From positions 186,001 through 250,000 of the forward strand of contig WGND01000003.1 of NCBI GenBank assembly GCA_016124805.1: a stretch of 64,000 nucleotides of DNA, read 5' to 3'. Of the stretch, positions 52,419 through 63,275 are shown one piece after another (within the stretch, counting starts at the first letter, position 1; each line of letters opens with the position of its first letter). This DNA is from Hyphomicrobiales bacterium. GTDB taxonomy: Bacteria > Pseudomonadota > Alphaproteobacteria > Parvibaculales > Parvibaculaceae. Under the pieces are notes generated by a model. It saw nothing but the letters and a program-made list of their open reading frames with translations. It ran no database searches and was not told where the DNA came from. Made by a program: the position numbers and the translations under genes.

Positions 52419-53222
52419 TCAGGCCGCCGTATGGCTGACTTTGATGGTGGCTGCGAGCTGCTTCATCAGTATTTCATTGCCCGCGAGAATGCCGCCGGTG
52501 CCAAGCATGTCTTCGCCGCCCTTGAGGTCGGCAATATAGCCACCGGCTTCGCGCACCATGATGATGCCTGCCGCCATGTCCCATGGGGCGAGATTGGCCT
52601 CCCAATAGGCATCAAAACGACCGGCCGCGACATAGGCCAGATCAAGCGAGGCCGCGCCCATGCGACGGACGCCGGCCACCTGCTTCATGACATGGCTCAG
52701 TTCGCCAAGAAAGCGCTCATGGCCAGGACGTCCGAGATCGGGAACGCCACAGGCGACGATTGACTGATTGAGTTCGCGGCGCGCGGCCACGCGGATGCGG
52801 CGGTCATTGAGATAAGCGCCGCCGCCCTTTTCCGCCGTGTAGAGTTCATCCGTGATGGGATTATAGATGACACCGGCAACAATCTGGCCTTCGCGTTCCA
52901 ACCCGATGGAAATGGCGAATTGAGGGATGGAATGGAGGAAGTTGGTCGTGCCATCCAGCGGATCAATGATCCAGCGATGCGACTTGTCGGCCCCTTCGAC
53001 CACACCACCTTCTTCCATCAGAAAGCCGTAGCCGGGGCGCGCCTTGTTCAATTCCTCAAACAGCGTCTTCTCGGCTTTCTTGTCGGCTGCCGAGACAAAA
53101 TTTGCCGGGCCTTTGACGGAGACCTGAAGATTTTCGACTTCGCCGAAATCGCGCTGCAGGCCGCGCGCCGCCTTGCGGGCAGCAGCGACCATGACGCTCA
53201 TGACTGGTGTGTGGCGGGCCAT
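52419..53222 (-). CDS. suhB: Inositol monophosphatase family protein (SuhB-like)
   Basis: 267 residues. The two metal-site motifs are present: the Glu in GFLMEEGG and IIDPLDGTTNFLH, and the second site WDMAAGIIMVREAGG near the C-terminus. The family dephosphorylates inositol phosphates; SuhB in E. coli also has a role in rRNA transcription antitermination. GAGAAAG precedes the ATG at 53222; another ATG six codons in is possible. It starts 21 bases after efp on the same strand and is probably co-transcribed. Confidence 0.94.
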   Translation of the reverse strand: MARHTPVMSVMVAAARKAARGLQRDFGEVENLQVSVKGPANFVSAADKKAEKTLFEELNKARPGYGFLMEEGGVVEGADKSHRWIIDPLDGTTNFLHSIPQFAISIGLEREGQIVAGVIYNPITDELYTAEKGGGAYLNDRRIRVAARRELNQSIVACGVPDLGRPGHERFLGELSHVMKQVAGVRRMGAASLDLAYVAAGRFDAYWEANLAPWDMAAGIIMVREAGGYIADLKGGEDMLGTGGILAGNEILMKQLAATIKVSHTAA

Positions 53223-53243
53223 ATGACTTTCTCGCGGGCGCTG

Positions 53244-53807
53244 TTAGTCAGCGCGACGCAGATAGGTGACTTCATTGGTGTCGACGACAATGCGTTCGCC
53301 GGTGCTGATGAAGGGGGGAACCATCACACGCACGCCGTTCTCAAGCACGGCTGGCTTGTAGGATGATGTGGCTGTCTGGCCTTTGAGGGCAGGTTCGGTT
53401 TCGGTGATTTCAAGCGTCACCTGATCGGGCAGTGAAATGCCGAGGGCCTTGCCTTCGTGGCTTTCCACCGTGACTTTCATGCCGTCCTGAAGAAAGGCCG
53501 CGCGGTCGCCAACCCAATCGGCGGCCAGCTCGATCTGTTCGTAGGTTTCATCGTCCATGAAGGTCAGCACGCCATCGACCTGATAGAGATACTGATAATC
53601 CTTCTGCTCAAGACGGATACGCTCCACCGTTTCAGCCGAACGGAAGCGTTCATTGAGCTTGCGGCCATCAACCAGATTTTTCAGTTCAACCTGGGCAAAA
53701 GCGCCGCCCTTGCCGGGTTTTACATGCTGCACTTTGACAGCTGCCCAGACACCACCTTGATGTTCAATCACGTTGCCGGGCCGGATTTCATTGCCATTGA
53801 TCTTCAT
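53244..53807 (-). CDS. efp: Elongation factor P
   Basis: 187 residues from ATG at 53807 ([16 protein letters not shown]). The KOW-type domain I has VKPGKGGAF with the modifiable Lys in the PGKGG loop; domains II and III follow with [21 protein letters not shown] and [15 protein letters not shown]. It enters stalled ribosomes and speeds Pro-Pro bond formation. The 5-gene neighbourhood with suhB is typical of the class. The frame is open upstream but family alignment sets this start. Confidence 0.97.
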   Translation of the reverse strand: MKINGNEIRPGNVIEHQGGVWAAVKVQHVKPGKGGAFAQVELKNLVDGRKLNERFRSAETVERIRLEQKDYQYLYQVDGVLTFMDDETYEQIELAADWVGDRAAFLQDGMKVTVESHEGKALGISLPDQVTLEITETEPALKGQTATSSYKPAVLENGVRVMVPPFISTGERIVVDTNEVTYLRRAD

Positions 53808-53996
53808 GGAGCGCGTTCTCGAATGTTGTTCGCTTGTTTGTGCGGGTCTGGCCTTGCCTGTTTCAGGACAGCGTGCCGCCATGAGGGTGGGACGCACCAG
53901 ACAGGAGGCTGGACCAATGGGCGTCTGATAGCACCATGGGCCGCTCAGGCCAATTCATTTCGCGCAATCGGACGTATCTGAAGCCGAAAGAATGCC

Positions 53997-55112
53997 CTAT
54001 TTCGGGCTTTTTGGCGTCCGGAGAGAGCCGCCAGCGGCCAGAATTTTCAGTTCGGCATCAACCTTGGCCTGCATCGTCGGCGTCACCTCCGGCTCGATGA
54101 CGGTGCGCAGGGTCTTGTCCTCAAAACCGCTCTGTTCGGCAATCGACAGCCACAGCAGGGCTGCATAAACGTCGCGGGTCACGCCCTGGCCGAGATAGTA
54201 AAGGCGGGCAAGCTTGTCCTGTGCCAATGCATCGCCCCGCAGGGACGCCTCTGTGAACCATTTGGCGGCCAGCGTCTCGTCCTTGTCGAGGCCATTGCCA
54301 TCCATATAGGCAAAGCCGAGGGCCGTCTGGGCGGCCGGGAGGCCTGCCTTGGCAGCCTGAAGAAGCCGCTTTGCCGCCAGGGCAGGGTTTTTTTCAACAC
54401 CGGTCCCGTCCTGCAGCATCAGACCCAGCTGATAGGCAGCTTCCGTATGTCCCTGATCGGCGGCAAGGCCAAAGAGATAGGCGGCCTGCTTGAGGTCCTG
54501 CGTCTTGCCTTTGCCGGACGCGTAAAGCGATCCGAGATAATATTGTGCCCCGGCATTGCCGGACTTGGCGGCTTTCTCAAAAAGGCTTGCTGCCTCGTTG
54601 ATATCGGCGGGACCGCCACTGCCGGACAGATACATGAGGCCGAGCTCTGACTGCGCGGCAGGATGGTTCTGTGCTGCGGCCTTGGCAAAAAGGCGGCGGG
54701 CCTCGACCGGATCGGCTTTGTCCGGAATGCCGAGCATTGTCAGCATGCCCAAGGCATATTGCGCGCTCGCATTGCCGTTTTTGGCCGACATATCAAACCA
54801 TTTGGCCGCTTCGAGCGGATTGGCTTTGACGCCCTGCCCATTATTGTAGATGGACCCCAGCATAAGCTGCGCGCGGGCATCGCCCTTTTCAGCAAGCGGT
54901 TTGGCAAGCTTGATGGCTTCGGCAAATTTGTTCGCCCGGTAGGCTTCAAGGGCGGGTGCCATCGCACCTTCATCCGATGCCGCGCTTGATGTCGTACCTG
55001 TTGGCGTGGTGTCTGCCAGTGTGGGTGTAACCATCATTGTGGTTGCCAGCAGACCGATGCCGCAGAGCACGGACTTCAACGGATGCGACAGACCTGTCTG
55101 CAAATTCTTCAT
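53997..55112 (-). CDS. Sel1-repeat (TPR-like) periplasmic protein
   Basis: 371 residues with a signal peptide (to about residue 33, TLADTT). It has at least seven Sel1 repeats, with AQYALGMLTMLG, AQSELGLMYLSGSGG and AQYYLGSLYASGKGK as clear examples of the A-x2-LGxxY-x-G-x-G pattern. Such proteins are extracytoplasmic scaffolds, often linked to envelope or signalling functions. It overlaps thiE by four bases (ATGA), so it is coupled in translation to a gene with an unrelated role. Confidence 0.92.
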   Translation of the reverse strand: MKNLQTGLSHPLKSVLCGIGLLATTMMVTPTLADTTPTGTTSSAASDEGAMAPALEAYRANKFAEAIKLAKPLAEKGDARAQLMLGSIYNNGQGVKANPLEAAKWFDMSAKNGNASAQYALGMLTMLGIPDKADPVEARRLFAKAAAQNHPAAQSELGLMYLSGSGGPADINEAASLFEKAAKSGNAGAQYYLGSLYASGKGKTQDLKQAAYLFGLAADQGHTEAAYQLGLMLQDGTGVEKNPALAAKRLLQAAKAGLPAAQTALGFAYMDGNGLDKDETLAAKWFTEASLRGDALAQDKLARLYYLGQGVTRDVYAALLWLSIAEQSGFEDKTLRTVIEPEVTPTMQAKVDAELKILAAGGSLRTPKSPK

Positions 55113-55771
55113 GGCTTTCGGCTTCCTTCAGACATGATCTGGTTGAGGCGTCTCACGGCGGCGGCAGGTCCATCGGCATGACTCCAAACGCCGGATGAAA
55201 CAGCGAGGAAGTCAGCACCGGCATGGACGAGAGGGGCCGCGTTGTCAGGGGTGATGCCGCCAATGGCGACACAGGGGACCTCAAAGATTTCAGACCACCA
55301 CGTCAGTATTTCGGGTTCGGCCCTAGTCTTCGCTATTTTTGTGTCAGTATCGTAAAAAGCGCCAAAGGCGACATAATCCGCGCCCTGTTCGCCCGCCAGC
55401 ATGGCGTGATGACGATTGTTGTGACAGGTGACGCCGATGATCCTGTCCGGACCGAGCAGCGCGCGCGCATCGGCATAGGCCATGTCTTCCTGGCCGATAT
55501 GAACGCCATCCGCATCCATGTCAGCGGCGATGGCGACGGCATCATTAATGATGAAAGCGGCATCGTAGGACTGCACAAGCGGCATCAGCGCTTCGGTGGC
55601 GCAACGAATGGTATCGCCATCGGCCATCGCCTCGTTTTCGTCCTTCAGGCGCAGTTGGACGCAGGCGACATCGCCGGCATCAAGCGCTGCCTTCATGGTG
55701 TCGGCAAATGCGGATGCATTAAGCCGGGGTGGCGTGATCAGGTAAAGGCGGCATTTAAGTTCATCAGACAT
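55109..55771 (-). CDS. thiE: Thiamine phosphate synthase
   Basis: 220 residues from ATG at 55771 (MSDELKCRLYLITPPR). Motifs of the TIM-barrel enzyme are VQLRLKDE, IINDAVAIAADMDADGVHIGQED and AIGGITPDNA; the pyrophosphate-binding AVSSGVW is near the C-terminus. It joins the pyrimidine and thiazole phosphates to make thiamine phosphate. It lies after the fba terminator, so it is transcribed on its own promoter, perhaps with the Sel1 protein gene that overlaps it. Confidence 0.94.
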   Translation of the reverse strand: MSDELKCRLYLITPPRLNASAFADTMKAALDAGDVACVQLRLKDENEAMADGDTIRCATEALMPLVQSYDAAFIINDAVAIAADMDADGVHIGQEDMAYADARALLGPDRIIGVTCHNNRHHAMLAGEQGADYVAFGAFYDTDTKIAKTRAEPEILTWWSEIFEVPCVAIGGITPDNAAPLVHAGADFLAVSSGVWSHADGPAAAVRRLNQIMSEGSRKP

Positions 55772-55844
55772 GAGCGATGTTGTAGCGCGAAGAAGAGCCT
55801 TGCGCATCACCTTGCAAAAAAAATGGTTAAAGCGGCGCATATCA

Positions 55845-55874
55845 AAACGCCCCGGCCTGTGGCGCGGGGCGTTT
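55845..55874 (-). terminator. Intrinsic terminator of the tkt-gap-pgk-fba operon
   Basis: AAACGCCCCG (55845-55854) pairs with CGGGGCGTTT (55865-55874) around a 10-base loop. On the minus strand the stem is followed by a short T run. It lies 25 bases after the aldolase stop. Confidence 0.85.
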
Positions 55875-55898
55875 CATATGCTGTATTTGCGTGCCGGA

Positions 55899-56918
55899 TC
55901 AGGCGGGCTTTTCCATGGATGCCTGCCATTTGCCCATCGCGGCGAAGCTGTTCATCTTGGCGCGGTGCAGGAAGGCAGCCTGACCTGCAGCCTCGTTTTC
56001 GGCTTTGCCGCCCCAGGCTTTGAGGGGTGCCGCCTGAAGGGCGCGGCCATAGGAAAAGGACATTTTCCAGGGGAAGCCGCCCATTTCATTCATTGTATTG
56101 AGATTGGCTGTCGCATCGACATCCGACTGGCCGCCTGACAGATAGACGATGCCGGGAATCGCAGCAGGCACGGTGCGTTTGAAGACCGCGATGGTCTTGT
56201 CGGCGATTTCCGCGGTGCTCGCCTGTACGGGACATTTCTTACCAGCAATGACCATGTTGGGCTTCAGGATCGTGCCTTCCAGTTTCACGCGGTGCGCGGC
56301 AAGGCGGCTGAAAAGCGCACGCAATGTGGCCTCAGTCACCTCAGCGCAGCGATCAATATCATGGCCGCCATCCATGAGAACTTCAGGCTCCACGATCGGC
56401 ACGATCATGGCTTCCTGGCACAGGGCGGCATAGCGGGCGAGCGCTTCGACATTGGCTTCGATGCACCCAGCGGTGGGAATGCCATCGGCGATATCAATGA
56501 CCGCGCGCCATTTCGCGAAGCGGGCGCCGAGATCATAATATTCAGCGAGACGTTCACGCAGGCCATCAAGGCCTTCCGTCACGAGTTCGCCGGGATGGCC
56601 GGCCATCGGTTTCGCGCCAGCATCGACCTTGATGCCGGGAATGGAACCGGCCTGCTTGATCAGATCAACAAGCGATGTACCGTCCTTGGCTTTCTGGCGG
56701 ATTGTTTCATCATAAAGGATGACACCGGAAATGCAGTGCTGCATGGCTTCGGTCGTGCGGAACAGCATTTCGCGATAATCGCGGCGCGCGTTCTCGGTCG
56801 ACTCCAGATTGATTGTGTCAAAGCGCTTCTTGATTGTGCCGGAGCTTTCATCGGCAGCCAGAATGCCTTTGCCAGGTGCCACCATGGCTTGGGCAATGGA
56901 TTCAAGTGTTTCGGTCAT
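55899..56918 (-). CDS. Class I fructose-bisphosphate aldolase
   Basis: 339 residues. It is of the Schiff-base type: VAPGKGILAADESSGTIKKR opens, the Lys of KVDAGAKP and the Schiff-base Lys in LEGTILKPNMV follow, with IVEPEVLMDGGHDI, and LSGGQSDVDATANLN near the end. It splits or joins fructose-1,6-bisphosphate from glyceraldehyde phosphate and dihydroxyacetone phosphate. It is last in the tkt-gap-pgk-fba operon, 78 bases after pgk, with a terminator. This class is metal-independent. Confidence 0.96.
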   Translation of the reverse strand: MTETLESIAQAMVAPGKGILAADESSGTIKKRFDTINLESTENARRDYREMLFRTTEAMQHCISGVILYDETIRQKAKDGTSLVDLIKQAGSIPGIKVDAGAKPMAGHPGELVTEGLDGLRERLAEYYDLGARFAKWRAVIDIADGIPTAGCIEANVEALARYAALCQEAMIVPIVEPEVLMDGGHDIDRCAEVTEATLRALFSRLAAHRVKLEGTILKPNMVIAGKKCPVQASTAEIADKTIAVFKRTVPAAIPGIVYLSGGQSDVDATANLNTMNEMGGFPWKMSFSYGRALQAAPLKAWGGKAENEAAGQAAFLHRAKMNSFAAMGKWQASMEKPA

Positions 56919-56996
56919 CAGACATCCTCTGGATCAGCATCTATCGGTTTGCATCTTCAATATGACAAGTGGTGCATATGTCCATCTGTCATTCAT

Positions 56997-58205
<1,209 letters not shown>

Positions 58206-58232
58206 GGTCTTTCTCCGTCCCTTGTTTCGAGA

Positions 58233-59240
58233 TCAGAGAAGCTTGCCCATGGCGACAGCTGTGTCGCCCATCCGGTTGGAGAAGCCCCACTCATTGTCGT
58301 ACCAGGACAGGACGCGCACGAGCTTGCCGTCGATCACCTGTGTCTGGGTGAGATCGAATGTGGACGAGGCCGGATTGTGGTTGAAGTCGATCGAGACATT
58401 GGGCTCGTTGGTTGTGGCGAGAATGCCTTTCAGCGGGCCCTTGGACGCGGCGATGATCGCGGCGTTGACTTCCTCGGCGGTGACCTTCTTCTTCGAGGTG
58501 AAGACAAGGTCGATCACCGAGACGTTGGGGGTCGGCACGCGGATGGAGGTGCCATCGAGCTTGCCCTTGAGTTCGGGCAGCACGAGGCCTACGGCCTTGG
58601 CCGCACCTGTCGATGTCGGGATCATGGACACACCGGCAGCGCGCGCACGGCGCGGGTCGCTGTGGAGTGTGTCGACCGTGTTCTGGTCGCCGGTATAGGC
58701 ATGGATCGTGGTCATGTAGCCCTGCTCGATGCCGCAGGCCTTGTTGAGCACCTGTGCGACAGGGGCCAGGCAGTTGGTGGTGCAGGAGGCGTTGGACACA
58801 ATCTTGTGGGACTTTTTGAGGTCCTTGTGATTGACGCCATAAACAACTGTCAGATCGGCATCGGTGCCGGGGGCGGAAATGAGCACCTTTTTGGCGCCGG
58901 CTGTCAGATGCATCGCTGCCTTGTCACGCGCGGTGAAAAGGCCGGTGCATTCGAGCGCGATATCCACACCCAGATCAGCCCATGGCAGCTTGGAGGGATC
59001 GCGTTCGGCAATCACCTTGATGGGACCGCGGCCCAGATCCATGGAGGATTTGGTTGTCTTGATCTTGCCGGGGAAGGGACCATGCACGGAGTCATATTTC
59101 AGGAGCAGGGCGTTGGCATCAACCGATCCGAGATCGTTGATAGCGACAACTTCAATATCCTTGCGGCCTGATTCCGCAATGGCACGAAGCACAAGACGTC
59201 CAATACGACCGAAACCATTAATCGCAACCCGCACAGCCAT
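58233..59240 (-). CDS. gap: Glyceraldehyde-3-phosphate dehydrogenase
   Basis: 335 residues from ATG at 59240 ([20 protein letters not shown]) after a GAGGAGA ribosome site. The catalytic [12 protein letters not shown] has the active Cys, and [21 protein letters not shown] is the NAD-binding region with an Asp in place of the NADP pattern, so NAD use is likely. [11 protein letters not shown] closes the protein. Type I GAPDH. It follows tkt by 38 bases. Confidence 0.97.
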   Translation of the reverse strand: MAVRVAINGFGRIGRLVLRAIAESGRKDIEVVAINDLGSVDANALLLKYDSVHGPFPGKIKTTKSSMDLGRGPIKVIAERDPSKLPWADLGVDIALECTGLFTARDKAAMHLTAGAKKVLISAPGTDADLTVVYGVNHKDLKKSHKIVSNASCTTNCLAPVAQVLNKACGIEQGYMTTIHAYTGDQNTVDTLHSDPRRARAAGVSMIPTSTGAAKAVGLVLPELKGKLDGTSIRVPTPNVSVIDLVFTSKKKVTAEEVNAAIIAASKGPLKGILATTNEPNVSIDFNHNPASSTFDLTQTQVIDGKLVRVLSWYDNEWGFSNRMGDTAVAMGKLL

Positions 59241-59278
59241 TCTGATCTTCTCCTCAGAGTCGTTTAGTGACCCACGCC

Positions 59279-61330
59279 TTATTTTGCCGCGAGGCAATCC
59301 TTGGCTGCCTGCACGGCGGCCTCTGGCGTGATGTTGAAATGCTTATAGAGATCCTTGGCCGGTGCACTGGCACCAAAGCCTGTCATGCCGACAAAGCCGC
59401 CTTCGGGGCCGATATAGCGGTCCCAGCCGAAACGAAGAGCAGCTTCAATGGCAACTTTCACCGTGCCCTTGCCAAGCATGCCTGCCCGATATTCGGCAGA
59501 CTGTTCGTCAAAGAGATCGGCGCAGGGGACGGATACGACGCGTGTACCGATACCGTCCTTTTCGAGAATTTTCTGTGCTTCCAGCGCGATTTCGACTTCG
59601 GAGCCTGTTGCGAGCAGCGTGACTTCAGCCTTGCGCGAGGCGGGGCTGAGTTCGTAGGCGCCACGTTCACAGAGATTTTCATCTGTGTGTTCGGTCCGCA
59701 CTGTCGGCAGGTTCTGGCGCGAGAGCGCGAGAATGGAGGGTGTTTCCTTGGCTTCAAGGGCAAGCTGCCAGCATTCAGCCGTCTCCACCGCATCGGCGGG
59801 ACGGAAGACATAGAGATTGGGCATGGCGCGCATCGCGGCCAGATGCTCAACAGGCTGATGGGTCGGGCCGTCTTCGCCCAGACCGATGGAGTCATGCGTC
59901 ATCACATAGATGACGCGCTGCTTCATAAGGGCTGAGAGGCGGATAGCCGGACGGCAATAGTCGGTGAAGACCATGAAGGTGCCGGAATAGGGGATCAGGC
60001 CTTTGTGCAGGGCCATGCCGTTCATGGCGGCGGCCATGCCGTGTTCCCGGATGCCATAATGGATAAAGCTGCCCGAGAAATCTTCGGGCGTGACAGCCTT
60101 TTGATCCTTGGAACGCGTATTGTTGGACCCGGTGAGGTCTGCGGAGCCGCCAATGGTTTCAGGCAGGACGGCATTGATGACGTTGAGCGTTTCTTCCGAA
60201 GACTTGCGCGTTGCCCAGGCGGGTTTTTCGCTGGAAAGCTTCTTCTTGAAGGCAAGAATGGCTTTCTCAAGCTCGGCGGGCAGGGTGCCTGCCTGGCAGC
60301 GATCAAAAAGGGCGCGCTTTTCAACGCTGAGTTCATTGTAGCGTTTTTCCCAGGCGGTACGCGTTTTGGCGTGACGCAGGCCGACAAGGCGCCAGGCATC
60401 CAGCGTTTCGTTGGGAATGACGAAGGGCTCGGCGCTCCAGCCGAGTTCGGCGCGTGTGAGCGCGATTTCTTCAACGCCAAGCGGCGAGCCATGTGACGAC
60501 GCCTTGCCATGCTTGTTGGGCGAGCCGTAACCGATGACGGTGCGGCAGGCGATCAGCGACGGTTTGTTGGACCGGCGGGCTGCTTCAAGTGCATCGGCAA
60601 TCGCTTCAGGATCATGGCCGTTGATGCGGACGGCATCCCAGCCCGCTGCTTCGAAGCGCTTCAGCGCATCGCCGGACTCAGAAAGGTTCAGCGGGCCGTC
60701 AATCGAGATTTCATTGTCATCATAGAGAACGATGAGCTTGGAAAGCTTCAGATGGCCGGCAAGGCTGATGGCCTCGTGGCTGATGCCTTCCATCAGGTCG
60801 CCATCCGAGGCGATCACATATGTGCGATGGTCGACAATTTCGCTGCCATAGCGCGCGCTGAGCAGACGCTCTGCCATGGCCATGCCGACGGCGGTCGAAA
60901 TCCCCTGACCGAGGGGCCCCGTTGTGGTTTCGATGCCGGAGGCGTGGCCATATTCGGGATGGCCGGCCGTGCGGGCGCCGAGCTGGCGGAAATTTTTCAG
61001 TTCTTCGATGGTCATGTCCTCATAGCCGAGGAGATAGTTCAGCGCATAAAGCAGCATGGAACCATGGCCGGCGGAGAGGACGAAGCGGTCGCGGTCTGCC
61101 CAGTCGGGGTGACGCGGGTCAATTTTCAGAAAACGGGTGAAGAGCACCGTGGCCATGTCGGCGGCGCCCATGGGCATGCCAGGATGGCCTGAATTGGCCG
61201 CCTGCACCGCATCCATGGCAAGCGCACGAATCGCATTGGCCATGGCGGCATGACTGGCGCCGGAAGGCTCATCGCCGGATGTGGAGGGGGCCGAAGCCTG
61301 TTCAGCGGAAGATTTATCAGTTGGCGTCAT
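59279..61330 (-). CDS. tkt: Transketolase
   Basis: 683 residues. Near the N-terminus [22 protein letters not shown] and [13 protein letters not shown] are the substrate motifs; the thiamine diphosphate site is [12 protein letters not shown]-like [39 protein letters not shown] is a third conserved block. It moves two-carbon units between sugar phosphates in the pentose phosphate pathway. It is first in the operon; the 411-base upstream region contains operator-like repeats. The first 28 residues are a low-complexity Ser/Ala-rich extension. Confidence 0.96.
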   Translation of the reverse strand: MTPTDKSSAEQASAPSTSGDEPSGASHAAMANAIRALAMDAVQAANSGHPGMPMGAADMATVLFTRFLKIDPRHPDWADRDRFVLSAGHGSMLLYALNYLLGYEDMTIEELKNFRQLGARTAGHPEYGHASGIETTTGPLGQGISTAVGMAMAERLLSARYGSEIVDHRTYVIASDGDLMEGISHEAISLAGHLKLSKLIVLYDDNEISIDGPLNLSESGDALKRFEAAGWDAVRINGHDPEAIADALEAARRSNKPSLIACRTVIGYGSPNKHGKASSHGSPLGVEEIALTRAELGWSAEPFVIPNETLDAWRLVGLRHAKTRTAWEKRYNELSVEKRALFDRCQAGTLPAELEKAILAFKKKLSSEKPAWATRKSSEETLNVINAVLPETIGGSADLTGSNNTRSKDQKAVTPEDFSGSFIHYGIREHGMAAAMNGMALHKGLIPYSGTFMVFTDYCRPAIRLSALMKQRVIYVMTHDSIGLGEDGPTHQPVEHLAAMRAMPNLYVFRPADAVETAECWQLALEAKETPSILALSRQNLPTVRTEHTDENLCERGAYELSPASRKAEVTLLATGSEVEIALEAQKILEKDGIGTRVVSVPCADLFDEQSAEYRAGMLGKGTVKVAIEAALRFGWDRYIGPEGGFVGMTGFGASAPAKDLYKHFNITPEAAVQAAKDCLAAK

Positions 61331-61741
61331 CTGTCACTCGTCAGGACACTTATGTCCAAGGCCGGGTCCCCGGTATTTGCCATGTTTTTTCAGGACATCT
61401 GGCGGGGTCGGGCGATAATTCACGCCTGAAACTGTCAGGCCCAAAACCGGGCAGTTCCAGACCGATTGCTCAGATCGGGCAGCTCATGTCGGGCCCTCCC
61501 GAGAGCGGCGCCACATTGACCACGCGTAACCACTTGAGTCAATGCCGGATTGGTGCAAATCATGGCGGGAATTGCGTGATTCAGGGCATTCTCGGGCGAT
61601 GATTGAGGCATTGGGCGCGGTGCGCCGGGTGCTGGCGTTGACCTTGTTTCCTGCCCGCGCCTATCTTGAACCACAAGAGATCGCCGCATTGTCCATGAGG
61701 GCAGTGAGTCGCGGAGCTGATTTCAACCCGGACACTGATCC
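61331..61741. other. 411-base region between tkt and DUF4164 with operator-like inverted repeats
   Basis: I see no convincing gene here. GCCTGA (61424-61429) and TCAGGC (61435-61440) form a perfect repeat with a 5-base spacer about 95 bases before tkt. CATTGAC (61514-61520) and GTCAATG (61538-61544) form a perfect 7-base repeat with a 17-base spacer, giving TTGAC -35-like boxes facing both ways. A short frame, 61599-61745, overlaps the DUF4164 start codon by ATGA but its codon use is not distinctive. Confidence 0.5.
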
Positions 61742-62008
61742 ATGAGCAAACTTGATACTGCCACCGACCGCTTCAATCAGGCGCTGGACCGGCTTGAGGC
61801 GAGCCTCAATCGCCAGGCCCTGAAGCTGCAATCGGCTGCCCGGGCACAGGCCGAGGTGGATCGCCTCAAAACGGACCGATCCGCCATGGCTGAAGAGCTT
61901 GATCAGGTGAAGTCGGATGCCAGACGCTTAAATGAGCTCAATGAGCGCGCCTCGGCAACGCTTTCCGAGGCGATTGAAGGCATCCGTGAGGTTTTGGCGC
62001 AAGAATGA
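61742..62008 (+). CDS. DUF4164 coiled-coil protein
   Basis: 88 residues forming one long charged helix: TATDRFNQALDRLEASLNRQ, a Lys/Glu/Arg-rich middle and the ending LSEAIEGIREVLAQE. This is DUF4164, a small alphaproteobacterial coiled-coil family, commonly encoded just before zapA. It lies 37 bases upstream of zapA, and the pair is likely co-transcribed. A role in cell division alongside ZapA is plausible from position only. Confidence 0.88.
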   Translation: MSKLDTATDRFNQALDRLEASLNRQALKLQSAARAQAEVDRLKTDRSAMAEELDQVKSDARRLNELNERASATLSEAIEGIREVLAQE

Positions 62009-62045
62009 GCCGTTATCGGGATCAATATAAAGAGGGAGCGACGAC

Positions 62046-62405
62046 ATGGGACAGGTAACCGTTTCGATCAATGACCGCTCCTATTCGGTTGCCTGCGGCG
62101 ACGGGGAGGAAGCCCATGTCAAGGAACTGGCGGGCTATATCTCCCGGCAGGTGACGGAGCTTGCCGCCGAAGTCGGTCAGGTCGGCGATGCCCGCCTCCT
62201 TCTGATGGCGGGGCTGATTGTCGCGGACGAGCTGTCGGAGTCGCTCCAGAAGATCAAGATGCTTGAAGGCGACATTGAACGCCTCTCCAATGCCAAATCG
62301 TCGGCAACGGAACGGACGCGGGAGGCTGAAAACGCCCTTGCGGATGTGCTGGATGGTGCCGCCAGACGGCTTGAAGAGCTGTCGCGGCGCATCGAGACCG
62401 TTTGA
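62046..62405 (+). CDS. zapA: Cell division protein ZapA
   Basis: 119 residues. MGQVTVSINDRSYSVACGDGEE is the ZapA N-terminal globular part, followed by HVKELAGYISRQVTELAAEVG and LLLMAGLIVADEL, and a long C-terminal helix that ends RLEELSRRIETV. ZapA tetramers crosslink FtsZ filaments at the division site. AGAGGGAG precedes the ATG. It is followed by 6S RNA and the formyltetrahydrofolate cyclo-ligase gene, the classical order. Confidence 0.95.
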   Translation: MGQVTVSINDRSYSVACGDGEEAHVKELAGYISRQVTELAAEVGQVGDARLLLMAGLIVADELSESLQKIKMLEGDIERLSNAKSSATERTREAENALADVLDGAARRLEELSRRIETV

Positions 62406-62421
62406 GCCCTCACGGTTTCGC

Positions 62422-62451
62422 TTGACCGCATGGCCTTCACAGGCCGATAGA
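62422..62451 (+). promoter_or_regulatory. Probable promoter of 6S RNA
   Basis: TTGACC (62422-62427) is followed 18 bases later by GATAGA (62446-62451), placing the start at about 62456 where the closing stem of the RNA begins. The -10 is weak. Confidence 0.45.
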
Positions 62452-62455
62452 AGAT

Positions 62456-62611
62456 GTGGGTTCTGCCTGTCTCGTTAGGAACAATCACGCTCGGGGCCTT
62501 ACGTTTCTCTAGGGAGCTGTCCCTGAGAAGGACCGTGGTCCTTCACACACGGCGCCCACCTACTTAGGTAGGTCTCCGAGGAACAGATTCCGACGGTCTA
62601 GGCGGGCCCAC
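62456..62611 (+). ncRNA. ssrS: 6S RNA
   Basis: It lies between zapA and the 5-formyltetrahydrofolate cyclo-ligase gene, the place of 6S RNA in proteobacteria. The ends pair: GTGGGTTC-GCCT (from 62456) with AGGC-GGGCCCAC (to 62611), with G-U pairs and one bulge. Inside are further long helices, for example TCTAGGGA / TCCCTGAGA and GGACC / GGTCC arms, consistent with a long hairpin containing a central bubble. 6S RNA binds housekeeping RNA polymerase by mimicking an open promoter. The 156-base span fits alphaproteobacterial examples. Exact ends are estimates. Confidence 0.8.
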
Positions 62612-62659
62612 TTTAAATTCCTTCTTCCTTCGCATCCTGCTTCGGGGGTTCTGGCTTCG

Positions 62660-63271
62660 ATGACCGCCCAAAATGATGCATCTGAGGTTCGCGACGCCAA
62701 GTCCCATTTGCGGGACGAGGCGCGCCTGGGGCGCGTGAAGGCGCAGGCCGATGCCGGGACCGGTAGCGCCATTCATTTTGCCGATCATTTTTTCGCAGGC
62801 TTCAAGCCCGATCCAGATCAGATTATTGCGGGCTATGTGCCCATCGGGACGGAGGCTGACCCCGGCGCTCTTCTGGCCCATGCTCATGACACCGGACATA
62901 GATGTGCCTTGCCGCGGATTGTGGCCAGGGGGGCCGTGCTTGCCTTTCATCGCTGGGCGCCGGGTGACACGCTTGTGGCAGGCGATCATGGCACGCGCGA
63001 ACCGGTGCTGACCCATGACCATCTGCGCCCTGACATCGTGATTGTGCCGCTGCTCGCCTTTGATGCGCAGGGCAACAGGCTTGGCTATGGTGGGGGCTAT
63101 TATGACAGGACGATTGCGGCCCTGCGTAGTGATGGGCGACCCATCAAAGTCATCGGGCTTGCCTTTTCGGCCCAGTCGTTCGATCTCCTGCCTGCGGGTC
63201 CTCATGACGAGCGGCTTGATGCAATTGTGACTGAAACTGGCGTGCTGCATTTTTCGGACCGCCCGGAGTGA
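62660..63271 (+). CDS. fthC: 5-formyltetrahydrofolate cyclo-ligase
   Basis: 203 residues. The conserved blocks are AGYVPIGTEADP in the middle, GHRCALPRIV, and the ATP-binding GNRLGYGGGYYDRT near residue 145, the family's signature. It converts 5-formyl-THF to 5,10-methenyl-THF with ATP in the cytosol. It lies downstream of 6S RNA (the ygfA position in E. coli), with the YmdB-like gene starting four bases after its stop. Confidence 0.94.
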   Translation: MTAQNDASEVRDAKSHLRDEARLGRVKAQADAGTGSAIHFADHFFAGFKPDPDQIIAGYVPIGTEADPGALLAHAHDTGHRCALPRIVARGAVLAFHRWAPGDTLVAGDHGTREPVLTHDHLRPDIVIVPLLAFDAQGNRLGYGGGYYDRTIAALRSDGRPIKVIGLAFSAQSFDLLPAGPHDERLDAIVTETGVLHFSDRPE

Positions 63272-63275
63272 TTTG

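Noticed and set aside
61599-61745. 48-codon frame overlapping the DUF4164 start by ATGA
   Set aside because: The overlap is attractive, but the codon use is not distinctive, there is no clear ribosome site and no recognisable family; it lies in a region better explained as regulatory.
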